64,000 nucleotides of DNA from Lachnospiraceae bacterium (GTDB taxonomy: Bacteria > Bacillota > Clostridia > Lachnospirales > Lachnospiraceae), in the NCBI GenBank assembly GCA_029005135.1, contig JAQXFO010000017.1, positions 36,898 to 100,897 of the forward strand, in the 5' to 3' direction. Below the pieces are notes generated by a model. That model was not told where the DNA came from and ran no database searches. It saw nothing but the letters and a program-made list of their open reading frames with translations. This document shows positions 16,483-24,108 of the stretch, in pieces; position 1 is the first letter of the stretch, and every line of letters starts with the position of its first letter. A program made the position numbers and the translations under genes.

Positions 16483-17811
16483 TTATTCAATATCTATCTT
16501 ATTTCCCGAGTCGGTCGTATTCGACGCCGTCTCAGTCGCCGTCAGCACGACAGTGACCGTGACATCCTCCACGGTGCGGAACTCATCCGGCAATGTCACC
16601 TCCAGAGGCACGGTGTAAGTGCCGGGGCCCTTATTACTCAGATCGACAGCCAGGCCGATCTCCGAAGCCGTCAGCTTCGACAGGCCCGCATCCGGTCCCT
16701 GAACGGCGACCTGTACCGCCGCTGAGGAAAAGACGCAGTTCAGACCCTCCGCCAGATATTTCTTCTCGATACCGGCGGTCGCCGCCTTGATAAGCTTGCT
16801 GTTGTAAGGCAGGATCTCCACACTGGCCACAACCGTATCCGAGGCATTTGTCACAAGGATAAGTCCTTCCGGCAGGTATTCTCCCAGGTTTTCGATGCGG
16901 ACATCAAAACTGGCTGAGGCGTTGGCGATATCCACCAAAGACCTGTCAAGGGTGATCTCACTGCGGTTCCTGGCCAGTTTCTCCAGTGCCTCCTCGTTGC
17001 CCGCCACCGCGATCGTGGAAGGTGTCAGGGTAATTTGAGCCACCTGATAGCCATCGGCCGGCCTGCCGTTATAGCCAGCCAGCGTTAGACGGACATCACT
17101 GACCACACGGTAGATCGTCACATAGACATCCACCGTCTTCTGATCATCCTCAAAGCGCAGATAGCTCATCTGGGTATCCGTCAGCTGGGCGCCGTTCTTA
17201 TCGTAGACCACCAGACCTGTGCTGATCTTACGGCCGGCATTCATATGGCTGACATCGACCGGGGCTTCCACACGGTCAATAATATTGATAATACTGGCCG
17301 GTCCCGTGACGGCCACCTTTTCGATCGACGGCGTCAGCTGGCCCACAGCGTAACCCACCTCCGGCGTCGTCTTATTCTGTGTTGCCGTAATCAGGAAGTC
17401 CTGACTGATCAGCTCCTCAAGGTCGATCTGTATCGTGGATGGCGTCGCCGTGATCACCAGACCGCTGCCGTCGCCGACCGCCACTCGGATCGGCACGGTA
17501 ATGGGCGAGGATTCCAGCGAAACGATCTCGGTCATATCGGCCGTGGCTTCAATATCGGAAAGAGACAGCTCGTCGACCATGGAGCGCTTGCCCTTGACCT
17601 TCACCGTCACCGTATTGTAGCCCTCGCGGATCTTGTAGGACTGCCCCATGCTTTCCAGATAGGAAGCGTTCATGACCCTGACGGGCACACCTTTGATCGT
17701 CTTGGTCATGATCGGATCATTGATATTGGAAATCACGATCCAGATCAGGATGGCCGCCACCAGCGAGGCAATCTTAAGTCCGGGGTTATTCAGCTTTCTT
17801 TTCTCCAGCAT
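16483..17811 (-). CDS. cdaR: YbbR-domain protein, CdaA regulator
   Basis: The 442-residue protein begins with a short cytoplasmic tail and one membrane helix (about 12-27), followed by a long extracellular part made of repeated YbbR modules. The repeated pattern of a hydrophobic strand, then VPI/VPV, then 'GLV...PSTI' is visible several times. In Firmicutes CdaR binds the membrane cyclase CdaA and adjusts its activity. Its start overlaps the cdaA 3' end by 26 bp. The GGGAGG site abuts the ATG directly, closer than normal, so this start is somewhat uncertain. Confidence 0.88.
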   Translation of the reverse strand: MLEKRKLNNPGLKIASLVAAILIWIVISNINDPIMTKTIKGVPVRVMNASYLESMGQSYKIREGYNTVTVKVKGKRSMVDELSLSDIEATADMTEIVSLESSPITVPIRVAVGDGSGLVITATPSTIQIDLEELISQDFLITATQNKTTPEVGYAVGQLTPSIEKVAVTGPASIINIIDRVEAPVDVSHMNAGRKISTGLVVYDKNGAQLTDTQMSYLRFEDDQKTVDVYVTIYRVVSDVRLTLAGYNGRPADGYQVAQITLTPSTIAVAGNEEALEKLARNRSEITLDRSLVDIANASASFDVRIENLGEYLPEGLILVTNASDTVVASVEILPYNSKLIKAATAGIEKKYLAEGLNCVFSSAAVQVAVQGPDAGLSKLTASEIGLAVDLSNKGPGTYTVPLEVTLPDEFRTVEDVTVTVVLTATETASNTTDSGNKIDIE

Positions 17812-18670
17812 CCTCCCGTCCTTTCCAGATCTTCAGACCCGTCCGTCTGTCATTCATCGTACGGTCCTGAAGTCTATGCAGTTTTTCCCTCAGTGCGCTG
17901 GCTGTCAGATTGGTCTCAAGCGCCCCTTCGTAAGCCGAAGAAATCCGGCCGGTCTCCTCGGAAACGATGATCGTGAAGCTGTTGCTCACCTCACTGATGC
18001 CGATACCGGCCCGATGCCGGGTGCCGAGCCTTTTGTTGATGCTCAGATTATCGGACAGAGGCAGGTAGCAGGTTGCCGCCATGACGCGGTCACCGCGGAT
18101 GATAACGGCGCCGTCGTGGAGCGGTGTGTTTTTTTCGAAAATATTGATAAGAAGCTGGCTGGTGATCTCCGAATCCAGCATAATGCCGGTATCGATGAAC
18201 TCCGTCAGCGGCATATCCTGTTCAATGACGATCAGGGCCCCTGTTTTGCTCTCCGCCATATCGGCACAGGCACGGACGATCTCGTTGATCGTTTTATCGG
18301 AAAACAGTTTGTTCTCATCACCGTCGCCGCTGCGGAAAAAAGATGCTGCCAGAGACCGTGTGCCCAGGGATTCCAGCGCTTTCCGAAGCTCCGGCTGGAA
18401 TATGATAACCAGCGCGATCAGCGCCACGGAGCTGACCCGGGAGGCGATAAAGAGGATCGTGTTAAGTTTGAAAAACCAGGCCGCCAGAAGGAAGATCAGC
18501 ACGATGGCGATACCCTTCAGAAGCGTATAGGCTCTGGTATTCTTAATCCAGGTCAGGAAGGCATAGACCAGGAGCGAGATGATCACGATCTCGATGATAT
18601 CGGACACATGAAGCCTGGGTATGTAAAAGGACGCCAGATAGCGCTTCATGATCGACAATATGGTGTTCAT
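17786..18670 (-). CDS. cdaA: Diadenylate cyclase, membrane-bound
   Basis: CdaA condenses two ATP into c-di-AMP, which controls potassium and osmolyte uptake and cell-wall stability. The 294 residues show three membrane helices (about 25-41, 50-66, 74-91) followed by the DAC domain with the catalytic motifs DGA (186-188) and RHR (218-220). The family order cdaA–cdaR is kept. The ATG overlaps the stop of the upstream membrane-protein gene by four bases, and its AGGAGG site is formed by codons of that protein's acidic tail. The expected third partner glmM is present in the window but about 26 kb away in another operon. Confidence 0.95.
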   Translation of the reverse strand: MNTILSIMKRYLASFYIPRLHVSDIIEIVIISLLVYAFLTWIKNTRAYTLLKGIAIVLIFLLAAWFFKLNTILFIASRVSSVALIALVIIFQPELRKALESLGTRSLAASFFRSGDGDENKLFSDKTINEIVRACADMAESKTGALIVIEQDMPLTEFIDTGIMLDSEITSQLLINIFEKNTPLHDGAVIIRGDRVMAATCYLPLSDNLSINKRLGTRHRAGIGISEVSNSFTIIVSEETGRISSAYEGALETNLTASALREKLHRLQDRTMNDRRTGLKIWKGREDAGEKKAE

Positions 18671-19638
18671 GTTTCCTCCTCATCCTCGTCGTCATCATCC
18701 GCCTCTGCTTCAGCGGCAGCCGCGTCGGCATAGGCAGTTCTGACAGCGATCTTGGGAACCGCCTTGACGTAATAGACATAATCGTCATCTTCAAACTGGA
18801 GGTTCTCGGCCGCTTTATAATCCACATCATGGATGAAGAAGATGAAGATCGCGGCGGTAACAAGAGCCGCAAAGCAGCCGGCGGCCAGCACCACATAGGA
18901 CAGGTCAAAGCCCGCCGTGCTGCTGCCGAAAACCATCATAAAGCCGTAAAAACCGACACCGGCAACGACCGCGGTCGGATAAGCACCACGGACCGGCAGG
19001 CTGCGGAAGGCATGGACAAGAATGAAGACCGCGCACAGGATAATCAGATTGAGGATCATATCCGCCTGACCGAAGATGCCGTTCGCCAGAGCCTGCAGGT
19101 TCGTCAGGATATCGCGGCTGGTATCGGTCGATGAGGTGATCACCGTGATGTGGAATTCCTGCAGTGTCCGAATCAGATAATAGACGATGACGCCGCTGCC
19201 GACTGACAGTACCGACGACATTTTCTGCTTCAGCGCCGCGCAGACCGGCACCACGGCCGGCACGCCGAAGAACAGCGTCACCGGCGTAAAGAGCAGGATC
19301 AGCGTACTCTCCGCCGACGAGAATCTCAGGAACAGGAACAGCAGGATCAGAAGGACAAGGACGGTGATGCCGAAGGGAGCCAGGCCGAGAGAATAGGACA
19401 GTCCGCCCAGCATAAACGCCCCGAAGACAGGAATCGCCTGCACCGGCAGGACAGCACTCAGAAGCGCCATCACCAGGATGACGAAAATATTGCCGAACAG
19501 GCCGCCCGCCGGGATCTCATGTCTGAGAAACAGGAAAATTCCCAGGGACAGCATGATCTTGAAAATGATATGAAGAAGGCTGGAATACCGGCCGTAAAAG
19601 GCCTGCATATTCGTCCTCAGTTCGCGCAGCATCGTCAT
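18667..19638 (-). CDS. Unrecognised polytopic membrane protein with an Asp/Glu-rich tail
   Basis: I do not recognise a named family. The 323 residues form about eight to ten hydrophobic helices up to residue 265, including one long stretch (VLVLLILLFLFLRF). A cytoplasmic tail follows and ends in AAAAEAEADDDDEDEEET. It starts at an ATG with GGAGG 9 bases upstream, overlapping the preceding small gene by four bases, and it overlaps cdaA by four bases. Tight coupling to cdaA makes a role in c-di-AMP control or in the same envelope process plausible, but nothing in the sequence proves it. Confidence 0.7.
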   Translation of the reverse strand: MTMLRELRTNMQAFYGRYSSLLHIIFKIMLSLGIFLFLRHEIPAGGLFGNIFVILVMALLSAVLPVQAIPVFGAFMLGGLSYSLGLAPFGITVLVLLILLFLFLRFSSAESTLILLFTPVTLFFGVPAVVPVCAALKQKMSSVLSVGSGVIVYYLIRTLQEFHITVITSSTDTSRDILTNLQALANGIFGQADMILNLIILCAVFILVHAFRSLPVRGAYPTAVVAGVGFYGFMMVFGSSTAGFDLSYVVLAAGCFAALVTAAIFIFFIHDVDYKAAENLQFEDDDYVYYVKAVPKIAVRTAYADAAAAEAEADDDDEDEEET

Positions 19639-20027
19639 GAATCTTCCCTCCTGTAAAGCCTGTCAAGGCGGGTCAGTTCTCTCTCATAGCCCTGTATGCT
19701 GCAGGACGCCCGCCGGTAGCGGCGCCAGGCATGGACAAAGGTCAGCACCATATAAAAAAGCAGAAAGGCCAGATATCCCAGAAAGACCCAGGCGATCAGG
19801 GCCCTGATGTCGATATAATTGATCTGATCCATGACCGTCGTCATATTGCCGATGGCCGCCAAAAGCAAAAGAAGACCGAAGCCGATAGTGGTCAGGAAAA
19901 AGGTCCGGATCAGACTGAGGATGAGATAATCACGGCGGGAATAACGGCAGATGCGCAGTTCCCCGCTGCCGTTTTTTTCGTATTCTGCCAGTCGTATCAT
20001 GGCTTTCAGGCGTTTTTCATTAACCAT
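19635..20027 (-). CDS. Small unrecognised membrane protein
   Basis: The protein has 130 residues. The N-terminal half is charged (VNEKRLKAMIRLAEYEK), then come two membrane helices (about 45-65 and 80-105) and a basic C-terminal tail (RRYRRAS...RLDRLYRRE). No family is recognised. I place the start at 20027 because AAAGGA lies 6-7 bases upstream of it; an ATG 15 bases further upstream would place the ribosome-binding site inside the gene. It is coupled to the next membrane-protein gene by a four-base overlap, so the two may work as a pair. Confidence 0.65.
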   Translation of the reverse strand: MVNEKRLKAMIRLAEYEKNGSGELRICRYSRRDYLILSLIRTFFLTTIGFGLLLLLAAIGNMTTVMDQINYIDIRALIAWVFLGYLAFLLFYMVLTFVHAWRRYRRASCSIQGYERELTRLDRLYRREDS

Positions 20028-20057
20028 AAAAGTTCCTTTCATCGCTAAGCATACGCG

Positions 20058-20792
20058 TTAATAGTTTACCATAAAGCCCGCGCCAATGCAAACCGCGAAG
20101 AAATGCACCCCGGCGGCACCGCCGCGGCGCAGCACGCTGCTGACGGCATCCATCGTAGCCCCGGTGGTGTAGATATCATCGATGATCAGAATGACCTCCC
20201 CGGACACCGGCGTGGTGCCCGCCGCAAAAGCCTCGGCCAGATTTTTCTGCCGTGCCTCCCTGCCGAGGGTCTTCATGGCTGCCGTCTTTTCCCGCCGCCG
20301 CACCGCATCCTGAAGCACCGGAAGTCCCATCCTGTCGCCGACGGCCCGGGCAATCTCCATCGCCTGGTTATAACCGCGGCTCCGCCGGCGGCTGGGGTGA
20401 ATCGGCACCGGCACCAAAGCCGTGATCCCCCAGCTGAGGACAGTGTCCCGGCAGGCGTCGAAGGCCAGCACCCCCAGCTGGCCGCCCAGGCTCCGCACAC
20501 CGCGGTATTTGAGTTCCGCCATCAGTCCTCTCATCCTGTCATCATAGAGAAAGGCCGCCGTCCCGCTGTCGAAAATGTGCCGCATCCCGGCACAGTCGGC
20601 ACACCTGTTCCCCGGATTCTCCACGCTTTTACCGCAGATCGGGCAGCGGTGAGTTGTGATATAGGGCAGGGACCGGCGGCATTCCGGACATACCAAAAGG
20701 CCCCGCTCCGGTATGCCGAGGCACACCGGACAGCGGAGCGGATACAGGAGATCAAGCAGGGCCTGACCGGTTCTTTTCAAAGTTCTGTTCAT
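20058..20792 (-). CDS. comF: ComF-family phosphoribosyltransferase-like protein
   Basis: The 244 residues begin with paired Cys-x-x-Cys zinc motifs (CPVC, CPEC, CPIC, CADC, all before residue 70). A type I phosphoribosyltransferase domain follows, with the PRPP loop ILIIDDIYTTGAT near 200. ComF proteins are needed for DNA uptake in competent cells, where they help deliver single-stranded DNA inside the cell; their true enzymatic reaction is unsettled. The window also encodes ComEC and ComEA. The gene lies directly after recD2 (43 bp), a common pairing of DNA-handling genes. Confidence 0.88.
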   Translation of the reverse strand: MNRTLKRTGQALLDLLYPLRCPVCLGIPERGLLVCPECRRSLPYITTHRCPICGKSVENPGNRCADCAGMRHIFDSGTAAFLYDDRMRGLMAELKYRGVRSLGGQLGVLAFDACRDTVLSWGITALVPVPIHPSRRRSRGYNQAMEIARAVGDRMGLPVLQDAVRRREKTAAMKTLGREARQKNLAEAFAAGTTPVSGEVILIIDDIYTTGATMDAVSSVLRRGGAAGVHFFAVCIGAGFMVNY

Positions 20793-20835
20793 CAGGAAGC
20801 CTTTCCCAAAGCCCCTTTTCAGTCATATCGTTTTG

Positions 20836-23100
20836 TCACGGGAGCCCCGTGCCGTCCTCATCAGGCAGAAACACCTGACGGATCTGCCGGTCAAGAGAAG
20901 TATAGCGGCGGTGGGTGTCGTGGTTGTCGATCATCTGGCGCACCGTATCGTCATCCCCCATGATGACCAGACATTTCCGTGCCCTTGTCACGCCGGTATA
21001 CAGAAGGTTCCGGGTCATGAGCGGCCGCGGACCGCCCATCAGCGGCATGATCACCGCCGGATATTCGCTGCCCTGGGATTTATGAATCGTCACGGCATAG
21101 GCAAGTTCCAGCTCCTCCTGCAGGGCATAGGGATAATCCACGATGCGGCCGCCGTCGAACTCTACCGTCATCTGCGAGGCAAAATCATTGATCTCGCGGA
21201 TAATGCCCATATCGCCGTTAAAGATACCGGGGCCGTGATCGACGGGGATGCCGTACCGGCCGCGTATCTCCCATTCCAGCTGATAATTGTTGCGGATCTG
21301 CATAACCTTATCGCCGCAGCGGAACAGCCGCTCCCCGAAGGTATGCTCGGCCTTGTCCGGCGCAGCCGGATTAAGATAGGTCTGAAGGATCTTATTCAGC
21401 CGTTCGACGCCCAGGGGACCCTTCTTCATCGGCACCAGGACCTGGATATCGGCCGCCGGCGCCCCCACATAGGCGGGAAGCCGGCCGTTAATGAAACCGA
21501 TCATCTGCCGGATGATCGTATCCGGGTCATGCCGCTTCAGGAAAAAGAAATCCCGGCTGCCCGTCTCCAGCGCGATCTGGCGGCCCTCGTTGATGGCATG
21601 GGCATTGACGACGATGGCACTGCCCTCGCCCTGCCGGAAGATCCGGCTCAGGCGCACGGTCGGAAACACCTCCGCCCGCAGCAGATCACCCAGCACATTG
21701 CCGGGTCCCACGGAGGGCAGCTGATCGGCATCGCCGACCAGGATAAGACGTGACCCTTCCGGCACCGCCGACAGCAAAGCGTAAAACAGGGTGATATCCA
21801 CCATGGACATCTCATCCACAATGATCACATCGGCCTCCAGCGGGTTGCCCTCGTGACGGCCGAAGGTCCCCCGACCGCCGTCGGGACTACCGTCCGTCGG
21901 ACCGATCTCCAGCATGCGGTGGATTGTGGAAGCCTCATAGCCGGTGGCCTCCGTTATCCTCCGGGCCGCCCGGCCCGTGGGAGCCGCCAGCAAAAAGGAC
22001 AGCTGACGGGCTTCAAAGTACCGGAGCATCTCGTTGATGACCGTCGTCTTGCCGGTGCCGGGACCGCCCGTCAGGAGAAAGACGCCGCTGACGGCGGCCA
22101 GATAGACCGCTCTCTCCTGCTCCTCATCAAGGGTCAGCGTCCTCTGCCGGCGCAGAGCTTCCAGAGAGTGCTTCACCGCGGCATCATCGCCGTCAACAAT
22201 ACCACTCAGTTTTTTCAGCTTGCCGGCACAGAACATTTCCATCTGATAATAGGCGGCCGCATAGACAGCCCGGGTATCGTCCGTAAGCCTCTTCAAAATG
22301 ACACGCCGCTCGATCGCCAGGGTATCCAGACTGTGGGAAACGGCCTCGCCCCGGACCCCCAGGAGCCCGGCTGCCGTCGTGAGAAGAGCTTCCTCGGGCA
22401 GGTACACATGGCCTTCCGCCGCCGCCTGGAAAAGGGTGTAGAGCACGCCGGCTCTCAGCCGGTACTCCGATTCTGCGCCGATGCCGAGGCGGGAGGCGAT
22501 CTCATCCGCCGTCCGGAAACCGATGCCATCGATCTCCTCCGCCAGCCGGTAGGGATTTTCCCGGAGAATGCCGTACATATCCGATCCGTAGGTCTTGTAG
22601 ATGCGCACGCACATCCCCACCGACAGGCCGAACTGCTGCAGATACATCATGGCGGCGCGCATATCCTCCTGCTCCGCCGCAAAACCGGCGATCTCCCGGG
22701 CTTTCTTTTCGGAAATGCCCCTGACTTCCGCCAGTCTCTCCGGCTCCTCGCGGAAAATCCGGAGCGTGTCGTCTCCGAATTTTTCCACGATGCGGGCCGC
22801 CAGCACACGGCCTATTCCCTTCACCGCACCGGAGCCGAGATACCGCTCAATGGATTCGGCGTCGTCGGGCACCCGGATCGTCATCGTCTCCGCCCGGAAC
22901 TGGGTCCCGTAAGTAAAATGCTCGGTAAAACGCCCCTCCAGTGCCACATTTTCACCCTCGCTGATAAACTGAAAAAAGCCGACACAGGTCAGCTCTTCTC
23001 CGTCCGCGATCAGGGAAAACACCGTGTAGCCGTTGTCCTCATTGCGGTAAACAATATGATCAATATACCCTTCCACCGTTGTCTGAGACTGATCGATCAT
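20836..23100 (-). CDS. recD2: ATP-dependent 5'-3' DNA helicase RecD2
   Basis: This 754-residue SF1B helicase has the long N-terminal region typical of RecD2 (OB-like domain, then helix-hairpin-helix motifs around GAVKGIGRVLA and AEVRGISEKKA at 91-135). Two RecA-like domains follow: Walker A GGPGTGKT at 345-352 and Walker B IIVDEMSMVD near 426-435, with the late motif YAVTIHKSQGSEYPAV typical of the superfamily. RecD2 acts in DNA repair without RecB or RecC. The start overlaps the mreB stop by four bases. Confidence 0.93.
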   Translation of the reverse strand: MIDQSQTTVEGYIDHIVYRNEDNGYTVFSLIADGEELTCVGFFQFISEGENVALEGRFTEHFTYGTQFRAETMTIRVPDDAESIERYLGSGAVKGIGRVLAARIVEKFGDDTLRIFREEPERLAEVRGISEKKAREIAGFAAEQEDMRAAMMYLQQFGLSVGMCVRIYKTYGSDMYGILRENPYRLAEEIDGIGFRTADEIASRLGIGAESEYRLRAGVLYTLFQAAAEGHVYLPEEALLTTAAGLLGVRGEAVSHSLDTLAIERRVILKRLTDDTRAVYAAAYYQMEMFCAGKLKKLSGIVDGDDAAVKHSLEALRRQRTLTLDEEQERAVYLAAVSGVFLLTGGPGTGKTTVINEMLRYFEARQLSFLLAAPTGRAARRITEATGYEASTIHRMLEIGPTDGSPDGGRGTFGRHEGNPLEADVIIVDEMSMVDITLFYALLSAVPEGSRLILVGDADQLPSVGPGNVLGDLLRAEVFPTVRLSRIFRQGEGSAIVVNAHAINEGRQIALETGSRDFFFLKRHDPDTIIRQMIGFINGRLPAYVGAPAADIQVLVPMKKGPLGVERLNKILQTYLNPAAPDKAEHTFGERLFRCGDKVMQIRNNYQLEWEIRGRYGIPVDHGPGIFNGDMGIIREINDFASQMTVEFDGGRIVDYPYALQEELELAYAVTIHKSQGSEYPAVIMPLMGGPRPLMTRNLLYTGVTRARKCLVIMGDDDTVRQMIDNHDTHRRYTSLDRQIRQVFLPDEDGTGLP

Positions 23101-24092
23101 AAGGATTCTTCCAGTTTCTCCATCATCTTGGTATAAAGACCGGTGCCGACAGCCACCGACAGGTCAGGATTCTCGGCCGTCATCACATTGATGCCGGTCC
23201 GTTCACTGATGCGCTCCTCCAATCCCCGCAGCTGAGCTCCGCCGCCGGTCAGCACGATGCCGCGGCGCGCCACGTCGGCCGCCAGTTCCGGCGGTGTCTT
23301 CTCCAGGATGCCGTGGATGGCCTCCACGATGCGGGATACCGAATCGTTCAGGTAGCCGCGCACCTCATCGGCAGTGATCATCAGCGTTTCGGGATAACCG
23401 GTGATGACATTGCGTCCGGTGATGGTCATCGTATCCCCTGCCGTCCGCCGTGCCGCGCTGCCGATGCGGATCTTAACCGCCTCGGCCTGGCCTTCGTCAA
23501 TGAAAAGACTGTGGTGACGGCGAATACCGCGGGTGATAACCTCGTCAAAGGTGCCGCCGGCGATCTTCAGCGATTCCGACAGCACCGGATCGCCGATGGA
23601 CAGAATGGCGATATCCGTGGTGCCGCCGCCGATATCCACGACCATGTTGCCCACGGGCTTGGTGATATCGATGCCGGCACCGATGGCTGCTGCGGCCGCC
23701 GGCTCGACGATCGTAACCTCCCGGGCGCCGGCCTGATAGGTGGCCTCTTCGACGGCACGGCGTTCGATGGAGGTCGTCCCCACCGGCAGGCACAGGGAAA
23801 TATAAGGCTTTCGGAAGGACCGGCGTCCCATGGCTTTTGTCATGAAATGCTTCAGAAGGGCTTCCGTGACATTATAGTCCGAAATCGAACCGGCCTTCAT
23901 CGGGCGGATCGCCACGACGGAGCCGGCTTTATGCTGTATCATCTGCACCGCCTCCTCACCGAAGGCCATGATGCGGTCATTGTCCTTGTCATAGGCCACC
24001 ACGGAGGGTTCCTTGATGACAACGCCCTTATCCTTTTTATAGACGCAGATATTTGACGATCCCAGATCGATACCGATATCAGCCTGAGGCAT
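23097..24092 (-). CDS. mreB: Rod-shape actin homologue MreB/Mbl
   Basis: The 331-residue protein has the actin-fold phosphate loops IDLGSSNICVY (8-18) and VVDIGGGTTDIAILS (about 151-165) and the adenosine motif LTGGGAQLRGLEERI. MreB filaments under the membrane guide peptidoglycan synthesis along the cell side wall. No mreC or mreD is next to it, so it may be one of several paralogues (Mbl-like). The start has AAAGGAG 9 bases upstream. It follows uvrA by 16 bp and overlaps recD2 by 4 bp. Confidence 0.92.
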   Translation of the reverse strand: MPQADIGIDLGSSNICVYKKDKGVVIKEPSVVAYDKDNDRIMAFGEEAVQMIQHKAGSVVAIRPMKAGSISDYNVTEALLKHFMTKAMGRRSFRKPYISLCLPVGTTSIERRAVEEATYQAGAREVTIVEPAAAAAIGAGIDITKPVGNMVVDIGGGTTDIAILSIGDPVLSESLKIAGGTFDEVITRGIRRHHSLFIDEGQAEAVKIRIGSAARRTAGDTMTITGRNVITGYPETLMITADEVRGYLNDSVSRIVEAIHGILEKTPPELAADVARRGIVLTGGGAQLRGLEERISERTGINVMTAENPDLSVAVGTGLYTKMMEKLEESL

Positions 24093-24108
24093 GCTTATTT
24101 TCTCCTTT

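Noticed and set aside
21853..23136. Plus-strand open frame of 427 codons opposite recD2
   Set aside because: Antisense to RecD2 with intact Walker motifs; composition is typical of a shadow frame.
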